DNA of 5,211 nucleotides from CAMEON01 sp045643785 (GTDB taxonomy: Bacteria > Bacillota > Clostridia > Oscillospirales > CAG-272). The translations under genes and the position numbers were made by a program. The notes under the pieces were generated by a model. That model was not told where the DNA came from and did not search any database. It saw only the letters and a list, made by a program, of their open reading frames with translations. The DNA lies in assembly GCA_045643785.1 (NCBI GenBank), contig JAZRFR010000171.1, positions 1 to 5,211 on the forward strand, read 5' to 3'. Shown one piece after another: positions 1 through 5,211 of this stretch (its first letter is position 1; each line of letters begins with the position of its first letter).

Positions 1-27
1 AAAATGCAAAATGCAAAATGCAAAATT
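1..27. repeat. Left arm of inverted heptamer array (AAAATGC)n
   Basis: Three tandem copies of AAAATGC followed by AAAATT begin at the first base of the window, so the array may continue upstream. Its exact reverse complement lies at 156-182, making a perfect 27-bp inverted repeat around about 128 bp of non-coding DNA. The identity of the arms is seen directly. That it is a multicopy intergenic element of the genome is inference. Confidence 0.85.
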
Positions 28-29
28 GA

Positions 30-46
30 CGAAGCGTTTTGCTTCG
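30..46. repeat. Small hairpin CGAAGC/GCTTCG
   Basis: CGAAGC at 30-35 pairs with GCTTCG at 41-46 across the five-base loop GTTTT. It directly follows the left heptamer array. No T-run follows, so it does not look like an intrinsic terminator on the + strand. It could be the 3' edge of a repeat element or of a transcript arriving from upstream. Confidence 0.55.
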
Positions 47-155
47 CAAAAGCCTACTTTATGGTAAGGTTATGCGATTAAATATCCCAAAAGTTTTTGC
101 CCCCTAAAGAAGATCTGTTTTTGTGAGAAAATCACCGAACCGTCTCTCGTTCCCT
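47..155. other. Non-coding spacer between the inverted arrays
   Basis: This is the AT-rich core between the two arrays. I see no credible coding sequence. A promoter for the downstream peptidase pair is expected here or just after, but no good -35/-10 pair is visible. The best -10-like stretch is the TTAAAT around 78-83, without a convincing -35 at the right distance. Confidence 0.5.
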
Positions 156-188
156 AATTTTGCATTTTGCATTTTGCATTTTGCATTT
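156..188. repeat. Right arm of inverted heptamer array (GCATTTT)n
   Basis: About four and a half copies of the period-7 unit TTTTGCA run through this stretch. Bases 156-182 are the exact reverse complement of 1-27, so a transcript crossing both arms could fold into a 27-bp stem with a large loop. It sits about 70 bp upstream of the first peptidase start codon, within the probable leader of that operon. Confidence 0.88.
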
Positions 189-202
189 CGGGCGCAGCCC
201 GA
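188..202. repeat. GC-rich hairpin TCGGGC/GCCCGA
   Basis: TCGGGC at 188-193 pairs with GCCCGA at 197-202 around the loop GCA. It abuts the right heptamer array. The downstream sequence (CAAACCC) has no T-run, so it is not a typical terminator. The array-plus-hairpin order is the same as at 1-46. Confidence 0.6.
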
Positions 203-256
203 CAAACCCAAATTTGAAATCAAAGAATCCAACCCAAAAGAAAGGAAAACATACAA

Positions 257-1300
257 ATGACTCTGAAAGAACTCATCATCTCCCTCTGTGGCATCATGTC
301 GGTCAGCGGCAACGAGCGCCGAGGCAGGGAAGAACTCAAGAGCCTTGTTGGCGGCGTGTTCGACGAATACAGAACCGACGCTCTGGGCAATCACCTGTTT
401 ATCAAGAAATGCGGCCGTCCCAATGCCCCCAAGATCCTGGTGGACACCCACTTTGACGAGATCGGTATGATGGTTACGGGTATCAAGGAGGGCGGCTTCC
501 TCACCGTCACCAACATCGGCGGTGTGGATACCCGCATCCTGCCCGCCAGCGAGGTGACCGTGTACGGCAAGGAGCGCATCTTCGGCGTGTTCGCCGCCAA
601 GGCTCCCCACCTCTCCACCGCCGCCGACATGGAAAAGCTCACCCCCCTCTCGGAGATGCTCATTGACACGGGCTACACCAAGGAGGAGCTGGAGGAGCTT
701 TGCCCCATCGGCACTCCCGTGGGCTTCAAGCCCATTTACGCCGAGCTTCTGAACGACTGCCTGGCGGGCAAGGCCTTTGACGACAAGGCCTGCGGCGCCT
801 GCGCCATCTTCGGCATTGATGCGGTGCAGAAGCGTGATCTGGCGGGCGACGTCTACTTCCTGTTCTCGGCCTACGAGGAAACGGGCATGACGGGCGCGCG
901 GGTAGCGGGCTTCGGTATCCGTCCCGACTACGCCCTGGTGCTGGACGTGACCCACGCCGAAACTCCCGACACCAAGGACATGGGTCTCCCCGCCTTTGGC
1001 TCGGGCGTGGCCATTGCCGTGTCTCCCATCACCAACCGCAAGCTGACCCGCATGGTCACCGACCTCTGCCGCGCAGGGAACATCCCCCACACCCTGGATG
1101 CCTGCCCCGGCAGTACGGGCACCAACGCCAACGTGCTGGGCATCTCTGCCGACGGTATCCCCACCGCCCTGTGCAGTCTGCCCCTCAAGTCCATGCACAC
1201 CTCGGCTGAGGCGCTGTCCATGGATGACGCCAATGCCCTCAAGAAGGTCGTATCGGCCTTCATCAAATCCAAGGAGATCGGGGAGGTATTCGGAAAATGA
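257..1300 (+). CDS. M42-family metallo-aminopeptidase (paralogue 1)
   Basis: This is a 347-residue cytoplasmic dinuclear-metal aminopeptidase of family M42 (clan MH), predicted to remove N-terminal residues from peptides. All expected ligands are visible: His65 and Asp67 in THFDEIG, the Asp175-Asp176 pair in GKAFDDK, Glu207-Glu208 in YEETG, Asp230 in LDVTHA and His314 in LPLKSMHTS. The segment of roughly 71-162 between the HxD and DD motifs fits the inserted dimerisation domain, including the family-like PHL at 117-119. Length is normal and there is no signal peptide. The start is supported by AAGGA at 242-246, ten bases upstream, and by the usual M42 N-terminus (LKELIISLCGIMSVSGNE). The motif surroundings are less canonical than in the next two genes: Lys where DDR and PTRYIHS have Arg, and EETG for EEVG. 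The stop overlaps the next start. M42 proteins are sometimes labelled endoglucanase; that is unlikely here. The exact substrate is unknown. Confidence 0.93.
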   Translation: MTLKELIISLCGIMSVSGNERRGREELKSLVGGVFDEYRTDALGNHLFIKKCGRPNAPKILVDTHFDEIGMMVTGIKEGGFLTVTNIGGVDTRILPASEVTVYGKERIFGVFAAKAPHLSTAADMEKLTPLSEMLIDTGYTKEELEELCPIGTPVGFKPIYAELLNDCLAGKAFDDKACGACAIFGIDAVQKRDLAGDVYFLFSAYEETGMTGARVAGFGIRPDYALVLDVTHAETPDTKDMGLPAFGSGVAIAVSPITNRKLTRMVTDLCRAGNIPHTLDACPGSTGTNANVLGISADGIPTALCSLPLKSMHTSAEALSMDDANALKKVVSAFIKSKEIGEVFGK

Positions 1301-2370
1301 AATTTGCAGGATTGAATCTCATCCGCGAGCTCTCCCTCGCTTTTGGCCCCTCGGGCTGTGAGGACGCGGTACGCGATGCCATCATCGAGCAGATCAAGGG
1401 CGAGTGCGACGCTTACACCGTGGACAAGGCAGGCAACCTCATCGCCATCATCCGCGGCCGCGGTCTGGACTACAACCGCGAGAATCCCCGCCGCATCATG
1501 CTCTCCGCCCACATGGACGAGGTGGGCTTCATGATCCGCGACATCACCGAGGAGGGCTACCTCAAGTTCGGTGTGGTGGGCGGTATGGATCCCCGCGTGC
1601 TGTGCGGCCGCCACGTCATCGTGGGGGACAAGCAAAAGCTGCACGGTGTCATCGCCTCCAAGGCCATCCACCTCCAGACCGCCGAGGAGCGCTCCAAGGC
1701 CACTCCCGTCAAGAGCATGTACATTGACATCGGCGCCAAGGACAGAGAGGATGCCAAGAAGTACGTTTCCGTGGGCGATTACGCCACCTTTGCATCGGAT
1801 TTCGTGACCTTCGGTAAGGACGGTTGCATGATGAAGGGCAAGGCCCTGGACGACCGCGCCGGTTGCGCCCTGCTCATCGAGATCATGCGTGATCTCCACC
1901 GCGAGCCCTGCAATCTGCCCTTCGACGTCTGCTTCGCCTTCACCTGCTGTGAGGAGGTGGGCATTTCGGGCGCCAACGTGGCCGCCTTCGGCATTCAGCC
2001 CGACACCGCCATCATTCTGGAAGCGACAGCGGTCAACGACCTCCCCGGCGCGGGACGCAACTTCGTCTCCAAGCAGGGCGAGGGCGGTACCCTGTCCCTG
2101 TGCGATCGCGGTACCATCTACGACATGGGCTTTATCGACTTCGCCCGCCAGACCGCCGAGCAGAAGGGTCTGAAGGTACAGCTCAAGCAGGCCTTCACCG
2201 GCGGCACCGACGCCGCCCACATCCAGCGTGCTCTCACAGGCGTTCGCGTGCTGGGTCTGTCCCTGCCCACCCGCTATATCCACAGCGCGTCCAACGTGGC
2301 TCGTTTTGAGGACTTCGAAGAGACCCGCGACCTGGTCATCGCCATGCTGCGGAACTGGAAGCTGGACTGA
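1297..2370 (+). CDS. M42-family metallo-aminopeptidase (paralogue 2)
   Basis: This is a 357-residue M42 peptidase, predicted to be a soluble cytoplasmic exopeptidase acting on short peptides. Visible motifs are SAHMDEVG (His72, Asp74), GKALDDR (Asp185-Asp186), CCEEVGISGA (Glu219-Glu220), LEATAVND (Glu242) and LPTRYIHS (His329). The insert between about 80 and 178 fits the family's dimerisation domain. The position that is Asp in paralogues 1 and 3 is Glu242 here; this Asp/Glu ligand varies within clan MH and may alter specificity. The start overlaps the preceding stop as ATGA. The ribosome binding site GGAGGT at 1282-1287, nine bases upstream, lies inside gene 1, so the two are almost certainly co-transcribed and probably translationally coupled. 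Codon use is strongly biased to C-ending codons and I found no ATA codon, as expected of a well-expressed native gene. Confidence 0.94.
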   Translation: MKFAGLNLIRELSLAFGPSGCEDAVRDAIIEQIKGECDAYTVDKAGNLIAIIRGRGLDYNRENPRRIMLSAHMDEVGFMIRDITEEGYLKFGVVGGMDPRVLCGRHVIVGDKQKLHGVIASKAIHLQTAEERSKATPVKSMYIDIGAKDREDAKKYVSVGDYATFASDFVTFGKDGCMMKGKALDDRAGCALLIEIMRDLHREPCNLPFDVCFAFTCCEEVGISGANVAAFGIQPDTAIILEATAVNDLPGAGRNFVSKQGEGGTLSLCDRGTIYDMGFIDFARQTAEQKGLKVQLKQAFTGGTDAAHIQRALTGVRVLGLSLPTRYIHSASNVARFEDFEETRDLVIAMLRNWKLD

Positions 2371-2386
2371 GAGCGAGGGGAACGAT

Positions 2387-2432
2387 CGGGGGAAAACCGA
2401 ACTGCGAGCAGTTCAAAAAAAGTTTTCCCCCG
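2387..2432. repeat. Nested palindrome, 11-bp outer stem
   Basis: CGGGGGAAAAC at 2387-2397 is the exact complement of GTTTTCCCCCG at 2422-2432. Inside it, GAACTG (2399-2404) and CAGTTC (2409-2414) form a second stem around CGAG, followed by seven A residues. It starts 17 bases after the stop of paralogue 2. No T-run follows, so it is not a standard intrinsic terminator, although it could protect or delimit the 3' end of the two-gene message. Confidence 0.75.
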
Positions 2433-2438
2433 GGCCCC

Positions 2439-2458
2439 CTTTCAAAAACTTTCAAAAA
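2439..2458. repeat. Perfect tandem decamer (CTTTCAAAAA)x2
   Basis: Two adjacent identical copies of CTTTCAAAAA lie at 2439-2448 and 2449-2458. They supply the left arm of the long imperfect hairpin at 2442-2492, so the duplication may be part of how this palindrome arose. Confidence 0.75.
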
Positions 2459-2492
2459 GTATTGATAGATAGCCCTTTTGAAAAGTTTTTGA
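2442..2492. repeat. Long imperfect AT-rich hairpin
   Basis: TCAAAAACTTT (2442-2452) pairs with AAAGTTTTTGA (2482-2492). After a single bulged A at 2481, CAAAA (2453-2457) pairs with TTTTG (2476-2480). This leaves a loop of about 18 bases. It is the second of four palindromes packed into the gap between the second and third M42 genes. Confidence 0.65.
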
Positions 2493-2496
2493 GATT

Positions 2497-2526
2497 CCAA
2501 AGAACTTTTTTCAAAAAGTTCTTTGG
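2497..2526. repeat. 13-bp perfect hairpin CCAAAGAACTTTT
   Basis: CCAAAGAACTTTT (2497-2509) pairs perfectly with AAAAGTTCTTTGG (2514-2526) around the loop TTCA. A 13-base fragment of its left arm (TCCAAAGAACTTT, 2496-2508) recurs at 3644-3656 downstream of the next gene, showing that this is a repeated element and not a unique terminator. Confidence 0.8.
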
Positions 2527-2531
2527 TGGGG

Positions 2532-2552
2532 TGCAGGGGCAAAGCCCCTGCA
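2532..2552. repeat. 9-bp GC hairpin TGCAGGGGC/GCCCCTGCA
   Basis: TGCAGGGGC (2532-2540) pairs with GCCCCTGCA (2544-2552) across the loop AAA. It ends 24 bases before the ribosome binding site of the third M42 gene. In the leader of that message it could affect stability, but there is no T-run and no overlap with the ribosome binding site to suggest attenuation. Confidence 0.7.
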
Positions 2553-2590
2553 TGCCCTCATAACAATGAAATATACGGAGGAAAAAATAT

Positions 2591-3592
2591 ATGCTGAACC
2601 TGATGAAAACTCTTGTCGCCGTGCGCGGCATTTCGGGCCGAGAGAAGGCCATTTCGGACAAGCTTCTGACCATCGTTGCCCCCGTCACCGACAAGTGCTA
2701 CAACGACGCCATGGGCAACCTCATCGCCGTCAAGTACGGCACCGCCCCCGAGGCTGACCGCAAGAAGATCATGCTCTGCGCCCACATGGACGAGATCGGC
2801 TTCCTCGTGACCTACATCGAGGAGAGCGGCTTCATTCGTGTCAACCCCATCGGCGGCATCAACTGGGTTGCCGCAGCGTATGCGGAGGTCACCTTCGCAA
2901 GTGGCCTGAAGGGTATCCTCGTCCCCGAGACGGGTACCGCCCCCGCTGACCTCAAGGCCGAGAAGTGCTATATCGACATCGGCGCCAAGGACAAGAAGGA
3001 GGCCGAGCGCAAGGTGCAGATCGGTGACTACTGCGCCCTCTCGGGCAGCATCACCCGCCTCTGCGGCCGCCGCATCGCAGGCCGTCCTCTGGATGACCGC
3101 ATCGGTTGCGCCGTGCTGGTCAAGATCGCCGAGAAGCTGAAGGAGACCCCCGTGGCCGACGATATTTACTTCGTCTTCTCTGTGCAGGAGGAAGTCGGCC
3201 TGCGCGGTGCCAAGACCGCGACCTTTGGCATCACCCCCGATATTGGTATTGCCTACGACGTCACCGGTACGGGTGACAGCGCAGGCGCTAAGCCCATGGC
3301 CTGCTCCGTCAGCGGCGGCGCGGCCATCAAGCTCAAGGATTCCTCGGTCATCTGCGACTATGAGCTGACCCAGGAGTTCGCCGCCGTAGCCAAGGAGAAC
3401 GACATCAAGCACCAGTTCGAGATTCTTGCCGCCGGCGGTACCGACACCGCCGCCATGCAGATGAGCGGCGCGGGCGTGAAGGCCGCCGCCCTGTCCATCC
3501 CCACCCGCTACATTCACTCGGGCGTGGAGATGCTGGATCTGAATGATGCGGATGCTTGCGTGGAGCTGACCGTGGCTTGGCTGAAGAAGTAA
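2591..3592 (+). CDS. M42-family metallo-aminopeptidase (paralogue 3)
   Basis: This is a 333-residue M42 peptidase, the shortest of the three, predicted to be cytoplasmic. Ligand motifs are CAHMDEIG (His65, Asp67), GRPLDDR (Asp168-Asp169), QEEVGLRGA (Glu200-Glu201), AYDVTGTGD (Asp223) and IPTRYIHS (His309). The set is complete, so activity is expected. Differences from the others are Arg165 in place of the Lys of GKALDD, and a shorter insert (about 71-158) without the HL motif that paralogues 1 and 2 carry after the HxDE region. The start is fixed by GGAGG at 2577-2581 with nine-base spacing. A 220-bp palindrome-rich gap separates it from paralogue 2, so it may be transcribed or processed separately. 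Codon use matches paralogues 1 and 2. Substrate preference cannot be read from the sequence. Confidence 0.94.
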   Translation: MLNLMKTLVAVRGISGREKAISDKLLTIVAPVTDKCYNDAMGNLIAVKYGTAPEADRKKIMLCAHMDEIGFLVTYIEESGFIRVNPIGGINWVAAAYAEVTFASGLKGILVPETGTAPADLKAEKCYIDIGAKDKKEAERKVQIGDYCALSGSITRLCGRRIAGRPLDDRIGCAVLVKIAEKLKETPVADDIYFVFSVQEEVGLRGAKTATFGITPDIGIAYDVTGTGDSAGAKPMACSVSGGAAIKLKDSSVICDYELTQEFAAVAKENDIKHQFEILAAGGTDTAAMQMSGAGVKAAALSIPTRYIHSGVEMLDLNDADACVELTVAWLKK

Positions 3593-3611
3593 GGAGAACG
3601 GCCTTCGGCGA

Positions 3612-3641
3612 CCAGAACCTTTCTTGAAAGAAAGGTTCTGG
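3612..3641. repeat. 13-bp perfect hairpin CCAGAACCTTTCT
   Basis: CCAGAACCTTTCT (3612-3624) pairs perfectly with AGAAAGGTTCTGG (3629-3641) around TGAA. Arm length and four-base loop are the same as in the hairpin at 2497-2526 although the sequence differs. It lies 19 bases after the stop of paralogue 3. No T-run follows, so termination is possible but not typical. Confidence 0.75.
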
Positions 3642-3643
3642 AC

Positions 3644-3656
3644 TCCAAAGAACTTT
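3644..3656. repeat. Partial copy of the CCAAAGAACTTTT repeat
   Basis: TCCAAAGAACTTT is identical to 2496-2508, the left arm of the hairpin between the second and third M42 genes. Here the right arm is missing and the sequence runs into AAAAAATCG, so this is a truncated copy. Confidence 0.7.
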
Positions 3657-3686
3657 AAAAAATCGTATTAGGAAGGATGGTATGAT

Positions 3687-3959
3687 ATGAAAAGATTGCT
3701 CAGAGTATTGCTTTGTCTTGTCGCCTCCTTCGCAGGGCTGTATCTGACCGGCTTTGGCTGGCTCATGTCGGATATGGAGAATGAATCGCAAATCGTATGG
3801 CTGTTCCTCGGCACGTCGCTCCTGCTTGCTACGATTTTCGTCCTGCTGTGGGAGCTGTACCTGCATAACAAGCAGGAGAATCGGGAACTGTTCGAGCGCA
3901 TCGACGAGCTGGAGGCCGAGATCAGAGAGCTCAAGAAAAAGGACGAATCCGAAGAATGA
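3687..3959 (+). CDS. Small two-helix membrane protein with C-terminal coiled coil
   Basis: This 90-residue protein is not one I recognise. Two hydrophobic segments are clear, at about 4-26 and 36-58, joined by a short polar turn (SDMENES). The charged C-terminus (59-90) has Leu68, Ile72, Leu75, Ile79 and Leu82 in 4-3 spacing, which fits a short coiled coil. By the positive-inside rule both ends are probably cytoplasmic, with the coiled coil available for a partner or for self-association. The start is supported by AGGAAGG at 3670-3676, ten bases upstream. Its stop overlaps the next start as ATGA, so the two small genes are probably coupled and their products may act together. Codon use is less biased than in the peptidases (TTG, TCG, ACG, GTA and AGA appear). 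No function is claimed. Confidence 0.8.
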   Translation: MKRLLRVLLCLVASFAGLYLTGFGWLMSDMENESQIVWLFLGTSLLLATIFVLLWELYLHNKQENRELFERIDELEAEIRELKKKDESEE

Positions 3960-4459
3960 AAAAGAATATTCACATGATTCATGTCACCCCCTGTGGACTG
4001 TCGAAGCCTGCGTTTGGGGCGTTGCTCATGGGGGCTCTGCTCTGTACGGCCGCTTTCGCGGTTTCGCTCGCCTTCGCGGTTCGATTTTCCGGTGATACTG
4101 TCAGTATTCCTGCGGCAGTCGCCTTGATCGCCCTGTTGGGATGTGTCGGCCTGTGGCCCTGCTTTTGGTACTACGGGATTTACTTGCCCAAATTCTCCAT
4201 CGCGATCAATTTGACTGAGAAAGAACTCACCCTTGTCACGCCGAGAAAGAGGAAGACGGTTTCGTTTAGAGAAGTCAGCTATATCGTAACGACATCCGTT
4301 TCGGTTCGTCCGACCTATTATCTGCACCTTTTTCACCAAGAAAAAAAGCTGATCCGTATCAATACGGGTGATTGGAATAACATCCGATTCCTGTTGGATC
4401 TGCCCCATAAGCCCACCCCCAAAATCAGCAAGCTGAAAGAATTGAGAAAATATAGCTGA
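3956..4459 (+). CDS. Membrane protein with possible PH-like cytoplasmic domain
   Basis: This 167-residue protein has two predicted membrane helices, at about 20-42 and 50-75, followed by a soluble tail. In the tail, residues 80-147 alternate hydrophobic and polar positions: a run of likely beta strands (SIAINLT, ELTLVTP, KTVSFREVSYIVTT, YYLHLF, KLIRINT) ends in a likely helix (NNIRFLLDL). This resembles the bacterial PH-like domains attached to short membrane anchors, but that is pattern recognition only. It starts inside the stop of the preceding small gene (ATGA). AAGGA at 3939-3943 is a slightly distant ribosome binding site, which fits translational coupling. The basic C-terminus (KISKLKELRKYS) is probably cytoplasmic. 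Its codon use resembles the preceding small gene more than the peptidases. Function is unknown. Confidence 0.8.
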   Translation: MKKNIHMIHVTPCGLSKPAFGALLMGALLCTAAFAVSLAFAVRFSGDTVSIPAAVALIALLGCVGLWPCFWYYGIYLPKFSIAINLTEKELTLVTPRKRKTVSFREVSYIVTTSVSVRPTYYLHLFHQEKKLIRINTGDWNNIRFLLDLPHKPTPKISKLKELRKYS

Positions 4460-4485
4460 GTATTTTTTACCAAAAGGAGTTTTCC

Positions 4486-5211
4486 ATGGAACCCAAACTG
4501 ATCCAACAAATCTTCACCGACACCGCCTATATCCGCACCGGCGGCTCCCCCGAGGAGCTCAAGGCCGCCGAGTACATCCGCGATATCTGCGCCAATTTTG
4601 GCGCGACTGCCACCATCGAGGAATTCGACGTCCAGATGGCCACCATGCACACCGACACCTTGACCGTTGATGGCGTAGAGATCCCCTGCAAGGGCTACCT
4701 CAACGCAGGCTCCCACGAGGTGGAGGCTCCCCTCTACTACCTGGCAGGGAAGGACAAGTACGCCCTGGAGGGCTGTCGCGGCAAGATCGTGCTGTTCGAC
4801 GGCTACATGGGCTACTGGCGCTACCGCGACCTCTTGGAGCAGGGCGCTGTGGGCATCATTACCTACGACGGAAGCGTGACCTACCCCGACCGCAACATCG
4901 ACCGCCGCGAGCTCCGCGCACAGGTGTCGGAGGGCGTGGAAAAGCTCCCCTGCGTCAATATCAACGCCAAGGACGCGGTGGATATTATAAACGGAAACGC
5001 CAAGACCGCCAAGATTGTCTTGAAGCAGGACGAATATAAGGGAACTTCCCGTAACGTAATAGTTGATCTTGCCGGCGACATTCCGGAGCAGATAATCTTT
5101 ACCGCTCACTACGACACCACCTCGCTCTCTCAGGGCGCGTATGATAATATGTCAGGCTGTGTGGGACTTTTGGGCATGGCAGAGTATTTCTCCAAGAATC
5201 CTCACCGTTAT
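4486..5211 (+). CDS. M28-family metallopeptidase with PA-like insert (3' end outside window)
   Basis: The first 242 codons are present and the frame is open to the window edge. The N-terminus (RTGGSPEELKAAEYI, 17-31) has the usual M28 opening helix. Residues of about 60-175 fit a protease-associated (PA) type insert, with GKIVLFDGY (99-107) and LLEQGAVGIITYDGS (116-130). The catalytic domain then resumes with TAHYDT, giving metal ligands His208 and catalytic Asp210, and YDNMSG, with the bridging Asp220. The remaining Glu, Asp/Glu and His ligands should lie beyond 5211. There is no signal peptide, so a cytoplasmic aminopeptidase or dipeptidase role is likely, matching the M42 neighbours. AAGGAG at 4474-4479 is six bases from the start, and only 26 bases separate it from the preceding gene, so co-transcription is plausible. 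Codon use changes sharply from about codon 166 onward. Confidence 0.9.
   Translation, partial: MEPKLIQQIFTDTAYIRTGGSPEELKAAEYIRDICANFGATATIEEFDVQMATMHTDTLTVDGVEIPCKGYLNAGSHEVEAPLYYLAGKDKYALEGCRGKIVLFDGYMGYWRYRDLLEQGAVGIITYDGSVTYPDRNIDRRELRAQVSEGVEKLPCVNINAKDAVDIINGNAKTAKIVLKQDEYKGTSRNVIVDLAGDIPEQIIFTAHYDTTSLSQGAYDNMSGCVGLLGMAEYFSKNPHRY

Noticed and set aside
26..83. Sigma-A type promoter beginning at TTGACG (26-31)
   Set aside because: No acceptable -10 lies at 16-18 bases, and the TTGAC is formed by the end of the heptamer array.
1..188. CRISPR-like array from the regular short repeats
   Set aside because: The repeat unit is seven bases and directly tandem, with no unique spacers. The two arrays are inverted relative to each other, and there is no cas gene.
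928..2283. Long open frame on the minus strand opposite the first two peptidase genes; similar ones at 104-1198, 2558-3517 and 4333-5109
   Set aside because: These are antisense shadows. The strongly C-ending codon use of the + strand genes avoids the codons whose complements are stops. Their translations are rich in Gly, Ala, His, Val and Asp without any family motif, and the + strand frames have full catalytic motifs and ribosome binding sites.
2371..2560. Intrinsic terminator after the second M42 gene
   Set aside because: There are several strong stems, but none is followed by a run of T on either strand. The only homopolymer next to a stem is A (2415-2421) inside a larger palindrome.
2566..2757. 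Alternative start and frame for a small gene before the third M42 gene
   Set aside because: The frame lies on top of the M42 N-terminus, has no motif, and lacks its own ribosome binding site. GGAGG at 2577-2581 serves the ATG at 2591.
257..3592. Cellulase or endoglucanase function for the M42 proteins
   Set aside because: Some M42 members carry this old label, but the visible residues are those of a two-metal clan MH peptidase and nothing resembles a glycosidase active site.
3405..3866. Minus-strand frame across the gene 3 end and the following repeat region
   Set aside because: It spans the hairpin at 3612-3641 and the antisense of two well-supported genes. The Trp- and Phe-rich stretch comes from translating the palindromic repeats.

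Overview
The window looks like chromosomal DNA from a Gram-positive anaerobe of the class Clostridia, most likely an Oscillospirales-type gut bacterium. This is an inference from four things: GC-rich coding sequence that strongly prefers C-ending codons, strong AGGAGG-type ribosome binding sites, AT-rich palindromic intergenic repeats (TTTTGCA heptamers and CAAAGAACTTTTT-type hairpins), and the M42/M28 peptidase content. No rRNA, tRNA or phylogenetic marker gene is present, so the assignment is tentative.

Layout: positions 1-256 hold no gene but contain two inverted arrays of the heptamer AAAATGC and two small hairpins. Positions 257-2370 hold two M42-family metallo-aminopeptidases that overlap by ATGA. 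Positions 2371-2590 are a dense cluster of palindromes. A third M42 peptidase follows at 2591-3592, then a short spacer (3593-3686) with another long hairpin and a fragment of the previous repeat. Two small membrane proteins of unknown function (3687-3959 and 3956-4459) also overlap by ATGA. The window closes with the first 242 codons of a cytoplasmic M28-family metallopeptidase carrying a PA-like insert (4486 onward). All genes are on the + strand.

Working together: the three M42 enzymes and the M28 enzyme lack signal peptides, and all three M42 proteins keep the full set of clan MH metal ligands visible in sequence. The cluster therefore reads as an intracellular peptide-degradation locus, trimming short peptides to amino acids. 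M42 enzymes usually form 12-subunit tetrahedral (TET) particles. Three divergent paralogues side by side, two of them translationally coupled, raise the possibility of different specificities or mixed particles. The two membrane proteins have more relaxed codon use than the peptidases and no visible peptidase link beyond position. The most unusual points are the palindromic intergenic elements, the unrecognised membrane pair, and an abrupt change in codon use inside the M28 gene near 4981.
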